A DNA stretch of 64,000 bases, taken from the NCBI GenBank assembly GCA_035538795.1, contig DATLJS010000024.1, positions 88,999 to 152,998 of the forward strand, written 5' to 3'. The stretch is from JAJZGK01 sp035538795 (GTDB taxonomy: Bacteria; Pseudomonadota; Alphaproteobacteria; Rhodospirillales; Magnetospirillaceae). Position 1 is the first letter of the stretch, and the number at the start of each line of letters is the position of its first letter. Shown here one piece after another: positions 1 through 9,041 of this stretch. A program made the position numbers and the translations under genes. The notes under the pieces are model-generated. The model was not told the origin of the DNA. It was given only the letters and a program-made list of their open reading frames with translations, and did no database searches.

Positions 1-299
1 ATGTAATCGTCGGCACCCATGCGCAGGCCCAGCACTTCATCCACCTCGTCGTCCTTCGAGGTGAGGAAGATCACCGGAATGGCCGAGGTCTTGCGCAGGC
101 GCTGCAAGACTTCCATGCCGTCCATGCGCGGCATCTTGATGTCCAGCACCGCCAGATCGGCGGGCTGCGACGACAAGGCGCGCAGGGCTTCGGCCCCGTC
201 GGTGTAGGTGCGGACCTTGAAACCCTCGGCTTCCAGGGCGATGGAAACGGAGGTCAGGATGTTGCGGTCATCATCGACGAGGGCGATGGTCTGGGCCAC
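1..299 (-). CDS. chvI: Response regulator, ChvI-like, receiver domain (3' part outside window)
   Basis: Reading the minus strand from a GTG start gives an uninterrupted receiver domain that runs off the left edge. The acidic pocket D9-D10, the phosphoacceptor D53 in LAVLDIKMPRMDG and the conserved K82 in FLTSKDD are all visible. An OmpR-type DNA-binding domain is expected beyond the edge. In many alphaproteobacteria the ChvG/ChvI acid and envelope-stress system lies beside the PEP carboxykinase gene, and pckG is about 1.2 kb away here, which supports the ChvI name. A TTG three codons upstream (base 308) is an alternative start. The family is certain; the orthology is inferred. Confidence 0.8.
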   Translation of the reverse strand, partial: MAQTIALVDDDRNILTSVSIALEAEGFKVRTYTDGAEALRALSSQPADLAVLDIKMPRMDGMEVLQRLRKTSAIPVIFLTSKDDEVDEVLGLRMGADDY

Positions 300-463
300 G
301 GCGGTCAAGCTTTCTCATAAATCGGATCTGGCCCAAGTGTGGCGGCTCGGCCCCATTTTGCCAAGGGGTCTTCGCCGTCGGGCCTGGCAACAGATAATCC
401 CGCCTTTATGGCGAAATTTTGCCCGCTTGACGGCGTGTCGCGGCGAGCGGAAACTTTTCGCCC

Positions 464-1255
464 ATGAACGAGATGGACACCCCTCCGGCGGCCATGGTCC
501 CAGCTCCGGCCATCGACCGGGCCGCTTTGACGTTTTCCGTGCGCAAGCTGCTGCGTTGCCGCAACCGCGCCGCTCTGGCGACGTCCTTCGCGTCGGGGGG
601 CGATGCTCCCCGGCCCTACGTTTCCCTGGTGACGACGGCCACCGATATCGACGGTTCGCCGCTGCTGCTGCTGTCGAAGCTGGCCGATCATACGCGCAAT
701 CTGGAGCGGGACAGCCGCCTGTCGCTGCTGTTCGAGGACACCGAGATTTACGCCAATCCCCAGCAGGGACCGCGGGTCACGGTGATCGGCACGGCTCGGC
801 GCTGCGAGGATCAGGCAATCATTGAACGGGTAAGACGCCGCTTTCTGGCCCGTCATCCCGGCGCCGCCCTTTATGCTGGTTTCGCCGACTTTTCTTTCTT
901 CAAGATTGCGCTGGAACGCTTCCACTGGGTGGGCGGTTTCGGCCGCGCCGTCTGGCTGAATCAGGATCTGCCCTGTTCCGGAGAGGCCGTCACCGAGTTC
1001 GCCGCGGTTGAATCCGACTTGATCGGTCGGATAAATCGGGATCACGCCGAAGCCCTCATGCATGCGGCCAACAGTTTGACCGGAAAGCGTGCAAAGCATT
1101 GGCGCGCCGTGTCGCTGGACCCCGACGGCATTGATGCCAAATGCTCGCAAAGGGTGTATCGCCTCGGTTTCCCAAAATCGCTGATATCAAGCGGCGAGCT
1201 GATACCCACACTATCCAATCTGGCAGTGCTGGGGAAAAACGGGGTCAATCGATAA
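464..1255 (+). CDS. HugZ-like FMN-binding split-barrel protein with C-terminal DUF2470
   Basis: This 263-residue protein has two parts. Residues about 18-165 form a pyridoxamine-phosphate-oxidase-like split barrel, including the run RPYVSLV, LLLLSKLADHTRNL and a late FHWVGGFG segment. Residues about 180-262 match the DUF2470 module (INRDHAEAL). This architecture is shared with HugZ/HutZ heme-utilisation proteins and with many generic flavin-binding proteins, so heme handling is possible but unproven. It is transcribed away from chvI across a 164-bp shared promoter region and ends 243 bp before pckG. Its likely role is a cytoplasmic flavin or heme reaction. Confidence 0.75.
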   Translation: MNEMDTPPAAMVPAPAIDRAALTFSVRKLLRCRNRAALATSFASGGDAPRPYVSLVTTATDIDGSPLLLLSKLADHTRNLERDSRLSLLFEDTEIYANPQQGPRVTVIGTARRCEDQAIIERVRRRFLARHPGAALYAGFADFSFFKIALERFHWVGGFGRAVWLNQDLPCSGEAVTEFAAVESDLIGRINRDHAEALMHAANSLTGKRAKHWRAVSLDPDGIDAKCSQRVYRLGFPKSLISSGELIPTLSNLAVLGKNGVNR

Positions 1256-1498
1256 TACTTATAGCTAATCGTTGCTCCAAAAGCGGCTTGGCGGTATTCT
1301 TTGGTCATCCGTCATTCGATCCCATCTGCCTGAAATCCACCTTGCGTTGCAGAAACGATGGCCTATCCGCATACCCAGATCCCCGCGCAGAAACGGGGAC
1401 TCGACTTGGCCGTCAAGGCAGAGTAATAGGCCGGGAACAACAGCAAGACCGGCGGCTGGCGGCAATCAATTAAGGATCTTTTCCAAGGAGCGGCGTTC

Positions 1499-3340
1499 AT
1501 GACGAAGTTAGGTATCCGCGGCAGCACTACGAAAAACCGCAAGCTGCTGCAGTGGGTTGATGAGATTGCCCAGCTGACCAAGCCGGACAACATCCATTGG
1601 TGCGATGGTTCGCAGGAAGAATATGACCGCCTGTGTCAGCTGCTGGTCGATGCCGGCTCGTTCATTCGCCTGAATGAAGCCAAGCGTCCTAACAGCTATC
1701 TCTGCCGCTCCGACCCCAGCGACGTCGCCCGCGTCGAGGATCGTACCTTCATCTGCTCGCAGAACAAGAGCGACGCCGGCCCGACCAACAACTGGGTCGA
1801 CCCCAAGGAAATGAAGGTTACCCTGAACAAGCTGTTCGACGGCTGCATGAAGGGCCGCACCCTGTACGTGGTGCCGTTCTCCATGGGTCCGCTGGGCAGC
1901 CCCATCGCCCATATCGGCGTCGAACTGACCGACAGCCCCTATGTCGCCGTCAACATGCGCATCATGACCCGCATGGGTCAGGCTTGCCTGGACGTGCTGG
2001 GTGAAAACGGCGAATTCGTGCCGTGCGTCCATTCCGTCGGCATGCCGTTGGCCGCCGGCCAAAAGGACGTGGCCTGGCCCTGCAATCCCAAGAACATCTA
2101 TATCACCCACTTCCCTGAAGAACGTTCGATCTGGTCGTACGGTTCGGGTTACGGCGGCAACGCGCTGCTGGGCAAGAAGTGCTTCGCCCTGCGCATCGCT
2201 TCGGTAATGGCCCGCGACGAAGGCTGGCTGGCCGAGCATATGCTGATCGTCGGCGTGGAAAATCCCCAAGGCGAAAAGACTTACGTGGGCGCGGCTTTCC
2301 CGTCGGCTTGCGGCAAGACCAACTTCGCCATGCTGCTGCCGCCCGAAGGCTTCGAAGGCTGGAAGATCTGGACCGTCGGCGATGACATCGCCTGGATCAA
2401 GCCCGGTGCCGACGGCAAGCTGTACGCCATCAATCCGGAGGCCGGCTTCTTCGGCGTCGCTCCGGGTACCGGCGCGCACACCAACTTCAACGCCATCGCC
2501 GCCTGCCGCGCCAATTCCATCTTCACCAACGTCGCTCTGACCGACGATGGCGACGTGTGGTGGGAAGGCCTGACGGAAGACAAGCCGGCCCATGTCATCG
2601 ATTGGAAGGGCCGCGATTGGACTCCGGATTCCAAGGAACCGGCCGCCCATCCCAACAGCCGCTTCACCGCTCCGGCCTCGCAGTGCCCGTCCATCGACCC
2701 CGACTGGGAAAACCCGGCCGGCGTGCCGATCTCGGCCTTCCTGTTCGGCGGCCGCCTGTCGAAGAACATGCCGCTGGTGTTCCAGGGCTTCAACTGGACG
2801 CATGGCGTCTACATGGGCGCCACCATGGGCTCGGAGGCCACTGCCGCCGCCGTCGGCCAGGCGGCCATCCGCCGCGACCCGATGGCCATGCTGCCGTTCT
2901 GCGGCTATCACATGGCCGATTATTGGGGCCACTGGCTGAACATCGGCCGCAAGCTGACCAACCCGCCGCCGATCTTCCGCGTCAACTGGTTCCGCAAGGA
3001 CGAGAACGGCAAGTTCATGTGGCCGGGTTTCGGCGACAACATGCGCGTTCTGAAGTGGATCGTCGATCGCGTCCATGGCCGTGGCTTCGCCGTGGAAAGC
3101 CCCTTGGGCTTCATGCCGCGCCGCGAGGACCTGCCCTGGGAAGGCCTGGATTACCCGGCCGACAAGTTCTACGAGCTGATGACCCTGGACCGCGAAGCCG
3201 GTCTGGCCGAAGTCCGCGACCACGAAGTGCACTTCGACAAGTTCTATGACCGTCTGCCCAAGGAGTTTGCCAACGAGCGTGAATTGCTCAAGGCTCGTCT
3301 TCTGCGCTCGGCGGCCAAGTGGGAACTTGCCCGCGAGTAG
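1499..3340 (+). CDS. pckG: Phosphoenolpyruvate carboxykinase (GTP)
   Basis: This enzyme converts oxaloacetate and GTP to phosphoenolpyruvate, GDP and CO2, the committed step of gluconeogenesis, in the cytoplasm. The 613 residues match the usual size of the GTP-dependent family. Signature elements include the GTP-type P-loop FPSACGKTN (about residues 267-275), the metal-binding kinase-2 motif VGDDIAWIK (about 292-300), and RVNWFRKDENGKF near residue 500. The start is set by an AAGGAG ribosome-binding site about 7 bases upstream. The GTP form is notable because rhizobial relatives mostly carry the unrelated ATP-dependent PckA. It is a monocistronic gene followed by a clear terminator. Confidence 0.97.
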   Translation: MTKLGIRGSTTKNRKLLQWVDEIAQLTKPDNIHWCDGSQEEYDRLCQLLVDAGSFIRLNEAKRPNSYLCRSDPSDVARVEDRTFICSQNKSDAGPTNNWVDPKEMKVTLNKLFDGCMKGRTLYVVPFSMGPLGSPIAHIGVELTDSPYVAVNMRIMTRMGQACLDVLGENGEFVPCVHSVGMPLAAGQKDVAWPCNPKNIYITHFPEERSIWSYGSGYGGNALLGKKCFALRIASVMARDEGWLAEHMLIVGVENPQGEKTYVGAAFPSACGKTNFAMLLPPEGFEGWKIWTVGDDIAWIKPGADGKLYAINPEAGFFGVAPGTGAHTNFNAIAACRANSIFTNVALTDDGDVWWEGLTEDKPAHVIDWKGRDWTPDSKEPAAHPNSRFTAPASQCPSIDPDWENPAGVPISAFLFGGRLSKNMPLVFQGFNWTHGVYMGATMGSEATAAAVGQAAIRRDPMAMLPFCGYHMADYWGHWLNIGRKLTNPPPIFRVNWFRKDENGKFMWPGFGDNMRVLKWIVDRVHGRGFAVESPLGFMPRREDLPWEGLDYPADKFYELMTLDREAGLAEVRDHEVHFDKFYDRLPKEFANERELLKARLLRSAAKWELARE

Positions 3341-3369
3341 CAGTAAAAAAAGAGTGGTTATTCTTGGGA

Positions 3370-3398
3370 AGAGGGCTGCTGCAAAGCGGCCCTCTTTT
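3370..3398 (+). terminator. Rho-independent terminator of pckG
   Basis: Arms AGAGGGCTGC and GCGGCCCTCT pair over ten positions with one wobble around a TGCAAA loop. A T-rich tail follows, about 30 bp after the pckG stop. It separates pckG from the small DUF1289 gene, whose start lies just 17 bp further on. Confidence 0.8.
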
Positions 3399-3414
3399 CG
3401 TTTATCTTTGCAGA

Positions 3415-3639
3415 ATGAGCAGTCAGAAAAAAAAAGCCGTTCCAGACGGCAGCGTTTCACCTTGCGTCGAACGCTGTAAAATCGTGGCGCGCACCGGCGT
3501 CTGCCGGGGCTGCGGGCGTACCCGCGACGAAATTTCCGGCTGGGCCAACGCCAGCGAGGAGCGCCGCAAGGAGATTCTGGCCGAGCTGAAGCATCGCGCT
3601 TCGCTGATGGCCGAAGACGAGGAAGGGCCGAGCTGGTAA
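3415..3639 (+). CDS. DUF1289 small cysteine-motif protein
   Basis: This 74-residue protein has the DUF1289 signature: C-VER-C, then a seven- to eight-residue spacer, then C-RG-C-GR, followed by TRDEISGW. The four cysteines probably bind a metal. The function of the family is not established. The ATG at 3415 is preferred over an upstream in-frame codon that would lie inside pckG and its terminator. It converges with the MFS gene, whose stop lies 10 bp beyond. Confidence 0.85.
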   Translation: MSSQKKKAVPDGSVSPCVERCKIVARTGVCRGCGRTRDEISGWANASEERRKEILAELKHRASLMAEDEEGPSW

Positions 3640-3649
3640 GGCGCGGCCT

Positions 3650-4891
3650 TTATTCCTTGGCGTCTTCCAGGCGGTTGATCTGGCGCAGTTCCCTGAATCG
3701 CCAGGCCCACAGGGCCACCACCAGCAGCGTGCCGACGCCGCCGATGACCACGGCCGGAACCGTTCCGAACCAGGACGCGGTAACGCCGGATTCAAATTCT
3801 CCCAACTCGTTCGAGGCGCCGATGAAGACCAGGCTGACGGCGCTGACCCGTCCCCGCATGGGGTCGGGCGTGCAAAGCTGCACCAGACTTTGGCGGATAT
3901 AAACGCTGATCATGTCGCAGCTGCCCAACAGCACCAGCGCGCCCAGCGACAAAAGAAAATTCGACGACAGGCCGAAGACGATGGTGGCCAGGCCGAAGCC
4001 GCCGACGCAGAAGAATAAGATTTTCCCGGCATGTTTTCTCAGCGGCCGATGAGCCAGGGTGACGGCGCAGACGGTTGCGCCCACCGCTGGAGCGCTACGC
4101 AGCAGGCCAAGCCCCCATGGACCGACCGCCAGGATATCGCGGGCGAAAATGGGCAGCAAAGCCGTGGCGCCGCCGAACAGCACGGCGAACAGGTCCAGCG
4201 ATATGGCTCCCAGAATGATCGGGCGCGACCAGACGAAACGAATGCCGGCGGTCAGGCGCTCGATCATCGGTGCTTCTTCGGAGGTGGTTTTCAGGTTGGT
4301 GCGAATGCAGGAAATGGCGACCACCGAACTGATCAGGAAAGCCGTCACCAACCCATAGACGAAATCGGGGCCGAAACCGTAAAGCAGACCGCCGATCGCC
4401 GGACCGCCGATGATTCCCACCTGCCAGACCGTCGAACTCCAGGCCACGGCGTTGGGAAAATGTTCGCGGGGCACCACCAGCGGCACCACCGACTGTAGCG
4501 CCGGCCCCAGGAAGGCGCGGGCGATCCCGGTGACCACCAGGATGGCGAAGACGGGAAAAACCGAGGTCAGGCCGTGCAAGGTCAAAATCAGCAGGGCGCT
4601 GGTGGCCAGAGTCGCGACGCTCAGACAGACCAGGGCCACGCGGCGGCGGTCGAAGCGGTCGGCCACCGCGCCGGTGAACAGCACCAGCATGATCTGCGGC
4701 AGGAAAACCGACAGCCCCAAAAAGCCCAAGTCCAACGGATCGTGAGTCAGGTCGTAGACCTGCCAGCCTACAGCCACCATCTGGATCAGATGGCCGACGT
4801 TGGAAAAGAAGCGGACTGCGAGAAACAGGCGGAAATCGCGGTAACGCAGGGCGGCGCGGGGAGCGACCTTGGAAGGGGGGCTATCGGTCAT
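3650..4891 (-). CDS. MFS transporter, EntS-like (MFS_3 family)
   Basis: This 413-residue polytopic inner-membrane protein has about 12 hydrophobic segments. The loop-2/3 signature GAVADRFDRRRVAL (about residues 78-91) is typical of major facilitator antiporters. The opening RDFRLFLAVRFFSNVGHLIQM pattern resembles the enterobactin-exporter (EntS) subfamily, which exports small molecules by proton antiport. No siderophore biosynthesis gene is nearby, so the substrate is unknown. It is transcribed alone on the minus strand, downstream of the glutaminase gene and 83 bp from it. Confidence 0.85.
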   Translation of the reverse strand: MTDSPPSKVAPRAALRYRDFRLFLAVRFFSNVGHLIQMVAVGWQVYDLTHDPLDLGFLGLSVFLPQIMLVLFTGAVADRFDRRRVALVCLSVATLATSALLILTLHGLTSVFPVFAILVVTGIARAFLGPALQSVVPLVVPREHFPNAVAWSSTVWQVGIIGGPAIGGLLYGFGPDFVYGLVTAFLISSVVAISCIRTNLKTTSEEAPMIERLTAGIRFVWSRPIILGAISLDLFAVLFGGATALLPIFARDILAVGPWGLGLLRSAPAVGATVCAVTLAHRPLRKHAGKILFFCVGGFGLATIVFGLSSNFLLSLGALVLLGSCDMISVYIRQSLVQLCTPDPMRGRVSAVSLVFIGASNELGEFESGVTASWFGTVPAVVIGGVGTLLVVALWAWRFRELRQINRLEDAKE

Positions 4892-4974
4892 GGTGACGGC
4901 GACATTACGCCCCCGACGTTTCCTTAGCCATATTCCTTGCGTTTAAGTCTTGTTCCAAGAAAGTGGAAAAGCCT

Positions 4975-6825
4975 CTATTCCCAAGTGCGGATTTCCTCGT
5001 TGGCGGCCCGCAGGCGGCGGGTCAGTTCGCGGGCCAAGTTCATCAGGATGGCGGCATGGATTTCCGGATGGCCGGCCGACAAGGCGTGCAGTTTGGCGAT
5101 ATCCAGCGACTGAATGACGACGTCGGTTTCGGCCCGGACTTCGGCCGAGCGGGGCAGGCCGTCCAAAAGCGCCATCTCGCCGAAGCAGAGGCCGGGGCTC
5201 AAGGTGGCGAGGCGGCGGCTGCGGTCCTGGTCCAGCCCGACATGCACGCCGACGACGCCGCAGGACAGCAGATGCACCTGAGTGGCGGGCTCGCCTTCAT
5301 GAAAGATGACGCTGCCTGCCGGATGCCGGGATTCCTCAAGAATCGGTGACAACAGGGCCAGGGCGGAGGCATCCAGTCCGGAGAACAGATCCATCTGGGT
5401 CAGCGGCACCAGATCATGGCCGGCCTCGGCCTCAGCTTCGGCCAACAATTCCCGTTCGGCCCATTCCAGGGCATGGTCGACGTCGGGCAGCATCAGGTTA
5501 CCGTCGATGCCGGCGCTGCGCAGCCGCTCGAAGGCGTCGCGGCCCGGCCACAGATGGGCCAGCCTGACCTGCCGTCCGGCGTCCCGCTGGCGTTGCGCTA
5601 GAGCCAGGATCAGGTCGCCGCCCGAGGCTTCGACCTGACCGATGCGGCGGCAATCCAGAATCAGATGGCTGACGCAGGTGGGCAGGGCCGACACTTGCCG
5701 GACCAATTGTTCGACGGTGGTGAAGCGCAGATCGCCCTGTATCTCGAACACCGTGACCCGTCCCTGGCAGTTGGCCAAGGCTTGGCGTTCCTTTTCGTTG
5801 CGGATGCGCTTCGAGCCCACCGACACGCCGTCATATTGCCGTCGGACAGCGGACAGGCGACTTGGGCGCACATCGAACATGTTGATGCCGAAGCGTTCGG
5901 ACAGATGTTCGCAAACCTTGATGCCGCGCACGCTGTTTCCCCGGGCGTCGAGGGGAGGCGAAAAGACGCCGATCCCCATCCGGCCCGGCAGAACGGCGAT
6001 AATGCCGCCGCCCACGCCGCTTTTCGCCGGCAAGCCGATGCGGTAGCCCCATTCGCCGGAATAGTCGTACATGCCGCAGGAGTTCATCACCGCGACGACG
6101 TTCTTGACGTAGTCCTGGGCGATGGCCCGTTCCCCGGTCAGCGGGTTGACGCCGCCGTTGGCCAGGGTGGCGGCCATGACCGCCAGATCGCGGCAGGTGA
6201 CCAGGATCGAGCATTGCTGGAAGTAAAGGTCCAGATGTTCATCCACCCGTTCGTCGATCATGCCGAAGTTCAATTCCAGATGGGCGATGGCGCGGTTGCG
6301 GTGTCCGGTGGCTTTTTCCGACAGAAACACCTTGTGGTCCACCGGCAGGCTGCGCCCGGTATAGCGGCGGAACATGTCGAGGATGCGCTCCAGCCGATGC
6401 AGTCCGCCCTCGCCCTTGATCAATGCCGTGGTGGCGATGGCGCCGGCGTTGACCATGGGATTGAAGGGCCGGTTGGCCTTTTCGTCGAAGATGATGGAGT
6501 TGAAGGCGTCGCCGCTGGGTTCCACGCCCACCTTGGACAAGACGGCGTCGCGGCCGCAATCTTCCAGCGCCAGCCCGTAGACGAAAGCCTTCGAGATGGA
6601 TTGGATGGTGAAAGGAGTCTCGGAATTGCCAATGGCATAGAGTCCGCCGTCGGCGGTGACGATGACGATGCCGAAGTGGTTGGGGTCGGCTTTGGCCAGT
6701 TCGGGGATGTAATCAGCCAGATGCCCGTCCAGCAGCGGTCCGAAACGCTCATGCAATTCGGCCAGAATGCCGTCGATGGGAGATGTCGCCGGCCCGGCGG
6801 CGGTCTGCTTGGCGTAATGCGTCAT
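4975..6825 (-). CDS. glsA: Glutaminase fused to STAS and cyclic-nucleotide-binding domains
   Basis: Residues 1 to about 310 are a complete GlsA-type glutaminase, converting glutamine to glutamate and ammonia. They include the catalytic S76-I-S-K79 dyad, the FNPMVNAGAI and YDYSGEW segments, and the glycine-rich SGVGGGI lid. Residues about 340-455 look like a STAS domain (FEIQGDLRF, LILDCRRI). Residues about 480-610 are a cNMP-binding domain with the phosphate-binding cassette FGEMALLDGLPRSAEV. At 616 residues it is twice the size of plain bacterial GlsA (about 310). The added domains suggest that nitrogen release is gated by a nucleotide or by partner binding. The protein is soluble, with no signal peptide. 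Confidence 0.93.
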   Translation of the reverse strand: MTHYAKQTAAGPATSPIDGILAELHERFGPLLDGHLADYIPELAKADPNHFGIVIVTADGGLYAIGNSETPFTIQSISKAFVYGLALEDCGRDAVLSKVGVEPSGDAFNSIIFDEKANRPFNPMVNAGAIATTALIKGEGGLHRLERILDMFRRYTGRSLPVDHKVFLSEKATGHRNRAIAHLELNFGMIDERVDEHLDLYFQQCSILVTCRDLAVMAATLANGGVNPLTGERAIAQDYVKNVVAVMNSCGMYDYSGEWGYRIGLPAKSGVGGGIIAVLPGRMGIGVFSPPLDARGNSVRGIKVCEHLSERFGINMFDVRPSRLSAVRRQYDGVSVGSKRIRNEKERQALANCQGRVTVFEIQGDLRFTTVEQLVRQVSALPTCVSHLILDCRRIGQVEASGGDLILALAQRQRDAGRQVRLAHLWPGRDAFERLRSAGIDGNLMLPDVDHALEWAERELLAEAEAEAGHDLVPLTQMDLFSGLDASALALLSPILEESRHPAGSVIFHEGEPATQVHLLSCGVVGVHVGLDQDRSRRLATLSPGLCFGEMALLDGLPRSAEVRAETDVVIQSLDIAKLHALSAGHPEIHAAILMNLARELTRRLRAANEEIRTWE

Positions 6826-6927
6826 GGCCTATATCCAACCCGATGATTGCCTTAATTTTCAGCAATACAACAGTCTATCAGATATAAGCCTCAAATTTAG
6901 GCGAATGTGCCCTTTGCCAACGGTTGT

Positions 6928-7494
6928 TTAGAATGCGTCGCCCCGACCGAACGTTTGTTCGATCCAACGGACGGCGGCGGGAAGATCATCGGCAATCAGC
7001 TCAGGAGCGCATTTTCCTTCGCTTTTCAAGCCGTGGCCGGTGCGCACCAGGATCGAGGCGGCACCGACGGCATGGCCAAGCTGCACGTCCACCGCCTTGT
7101 CTCCCACCATGATGGCGCGGGCGGGGTCGAAGCCAAGATCGGCCACCGCCTGATTGACCATGCCGGGTAGGGGCTTGCGGCAGGAACAGCCCTCGTCCGG
7201 GCCGTGAGGACAGAGATAGATGCCGTCGATGGTCACGTTGAACGGAGCCAGCAGGGCGTGCAAGCGGTCGTGGATGCGGTCCAAGGTGGGCAAATCGAAA
7301 TAGCCGCGGGCGATGCCGGACTGATTGGTGACGATGACAAGGCCGTAACCCAGATCCTTCAATTGGGCCAAGGCCTCGCCGACGCCGGGGTACAGCTCCA
7401 GCTGGTCGGGAGCCGACAGGTAGTGGCGTTCGACGTTGATGGTGCCGTCACGGTCCAGCAGAACGAAGCGGCGCGGGTCGCGGAGGGAGGTCAT
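6928..7494 (-). CDS. gmhB: D-glycero-D-manno-heptose 1,7-bisphosphate 7-phosphatase (HAD family)
   Basis: The protein has 188 residues, the normal size for GmhB. HAD motif I is LLDRDGTIN with the nucleophile Asp and acid/base Asp. The substrate-specificity segment VTNQSGIARGYF and the structural zinc loop CPHGPDEGCSCRKP are both characteristic of GmhB rather than histidinol phosphatase. Motif IV is MVGDKAVD. It makes heptose 1-phosphate for the lipopolysaccharide inner core. The ATG lies 5 bases after the rsmB stop, so it is translated from the same message. The other heptose genes are not in this window. Confidence 0.88.
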   Translation of the reverse strand: MTSLRDPRRFVLLDRDGTINVERHYLSAPDQLELYPGVGEALAQLKDLGYGLVIVTNQSGIARGYFDLPTLDRIHDRLHALLAPFNVTIDGIYLCPHGPDEGCSCRKPLPGMVNQAVADLGFDPARAIMVGDKAVDVQLGHAVGAASILVRTGHGLKSEGKCAPELIADDLPAAVRWIEQTFGRGDAF

Positions 7495-7499
7495 GGCCT

Positions 7500-8810
7500 T
7501 CAGAGCCGTTCCAGACGGGCGGCGAAGAAGCCGTCCATGCCGCCTAGATGGTTGGGCAGACAGCGCAAGTCGCCGGTGGAGCTGATCAATTCGCTCAGGC
7601 CGCCGATTTCGTCGGCGCGGATCGGCAGGCGGCGGAACGGTGCTCCGGAAGCCAGCAAGGCGTCGATGCGGCGTTCGCCTTCCTCGGGTTGCAGCGAGCA
7701 GGTGCAGAACACCAGGCGTCCGCCCGGTTTCAGCATGGCCGCGGTCGCGGCCAGCAAGCGGTCCTGGGCGGCGGCCAGCTTGGCGACGTCTTCGGCGGTT
7801 TTCAGCCAGGCCGCTTCCGGATGGCGGCGCAGGGTGCCGGTGGCCGAACAGGGTGCATCCAGCAGCACGGCGTCCAGCGGCTGATCGGGAATCCAGCCGG
7901 CGGCGTCGGCGGCGACGGTGGTGGCGGTCAGACCGACGCGGGCCAGATTGTCGGACAGGCGCTCCAGCCGCTTGGCCGAGCGGTCCAGGGCGATGACGCG
8001 GGCGCCGGCGGCGGCCAGTTGGGCCGTCTTGCCGCCGGGGGCGGCGCAGAGATCGACCACGTCCCGTCCTGCCACGTCGCCCAGCAGGCGGGCGGGCAAG
8101 GCGGCGGCGGCGTCTTGAACCCACCAGGCGCCTTCGGCGAAACCGGGCAGAGCCGGGATCAATCCCCCGGCGGCGCGGCGCAAGGTGCCGGTGGGGAGAA
8201 TTTCAGCCTCCAGCCTTTCCGCCCAAAGGAGCGGATCGGCCTTGACGGTGATATCCAGGGCGGCTTCGGACAGATGGGCGGCGGCGATGGCGCGGCAGGC
8301 GTCTTCGCCGTAAGCTTCGGTCCAGGATTGCCACAGCCAGTCGGGGGTGTTCAGGCGGGCGGCGTCCTGGGTGGCGATCATCGCCTGACCTTCACGGCCG
8401 AAACGGCGCAGCACGGCGTTGACCAGCTTGACATGGGCCGACAGTCCGGCGGCGCGGGTCATCTGCACGGCGGTGTCGACGGCGGCGTGGGCGGGGGTAT
8501 CCAGGAACAGCAATTGCGCGGCGCCCAGGCGCAGGATGTCTTCGGCCAGGGCCGCCTTGGCGGGGATCGGGCGTTCCAGGCAGCGCCGGATCAGATCGTC
8601 GATCTGGCCCAGGCGGCGCAGAGTGCCGGCCACCAGCAGACGGGCGAAGGCACGATCGCGCTCCTCCAGACCGCTCAAATCCAGCGCTTCGTCCAAGGCG
8701 ACGCGGCGGCGCAACACGCGGGACAGGGCTTCGACAGCGGCGGCGCGGGCGCCGAATTCGGAACGCGATAGCAAAAGGGACAACCGGAACTCTCCAAAAG
8801 CCGCAAGCAT
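7500..8810 (-). CDS. rsmB: 16S rRNA (cytosine-5) methyltransferase RsmB
   Basis: The protein has 436 residues: an N-terminal NusB-like helical RNA-binding domain (about 15-140) and a C-terminal SAM-dependent m5C methyltransferase (about 230-436). The SAM loop is VVDLCAAPGGKTAQLAAAG. The two functional cysteines lie in DAPCSATGT (motif IV) and CTCSLQPEE (motif VI). The family methylates C967 of 16S rRNA (E. coli numbering). It heads a two-gene unit with gmhB. Confidence 0.93.
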   Translation of the reverse strand: MLAAFGEFRLSLLLSRSEFGARAAAVEALSRVLRRRVALDEALDLSGLEERDRAFARLLVAGTLRRLGQIDDLIRRCLERPIPAKAALAEDILRLGAAQLLFLDTPAHAAVDTAVQMTRAAGLSAHVKLVNAVLRRFGREGQAMIATQDAARLNTPDWLWQSWTEAYGEDACRAIAAAHLSEAALDITVKADPLLWAERLEAEILPTGTLRRAAGGLIPALPGFAEGAWWVQDAAAALPARLLGDVAGRDVVDLCAAPGGKTAQLAAAGARVIALDRSAKRLERLSDNLARVGLTATTVAADAAGWIPDQPLDAVLLDAPCSATGTLRRHPEAAWLKTAEDVAKLAAAQDRLLAATAAMLKPGGRLVFCTCSLQPEEGERRIDALLASGAPFRRLPIRADEIGGLSELISSTGDLRCLPNHLGGMDGFFAARLERL

Positions 8811-8873
8811 GACGATTGAACGGCAGGGCGATGAGGCTTAACTATGCCCCATCAAAGGTACAAGAGGACTACC

Positions 8874-9041
8874 ATGACCGGCCAGGATCAAGGCGGCAAG
8901 AGCCCGCAAGCGGAACAAACGCAAAAGCCTGTTTCTCAGAGCGAAAAACCGGCCAAGCCTGCCGAACATGGCGGCCCCAAGGGGCCGGAGCCGACCCGTT
9001 ATCAGGACTGGGAGCGCGGCGGCCGCTGCGTGGATTTCTAA
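8874..9041 (+). CDS. DUF1674 / SDHAF4-like succinate dehydrogenase assembly factor
   Basis: This 55-residue protein has a Lys/Gln/Pro-rich head and the diagnostic tail GPEPTRYQDWERGGRCVDF. In eukaryotes the homologous tail (SDHAF4/Sdh8) binds flavinated succinate dehydrogenase subunit A and promotes complex II assembly. Alphaproteobacterial homologues are presumed to do the same. The start at 8874 is chosen because AGAGGA precedes it at a good distance; an ATG ten codons earlier lacks a site. Its stop overlaps the convergent hydrolase stop by 4 bp. Confidence 0.85.
   Translation: MTGQDQGGKSPQAEQTQKPVSQSEKPAKPAEHGGPKGPEPTRYQDWERGGRCVDF

Noticed and set aside
305..1150. Long open frame on the minus strand opposite the HugZ-like gene
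   Set aside because: It is antisense to a gene with clear domains and has no recognisable motif. It is a high-GC shadow frame.
1508..3460. 650-codon minus-strand frame across pckG
   Set aside because: It is fully antisense to PEP carboxykinase with low-complexity His/Gln/Ala content. It is a coding shadow.
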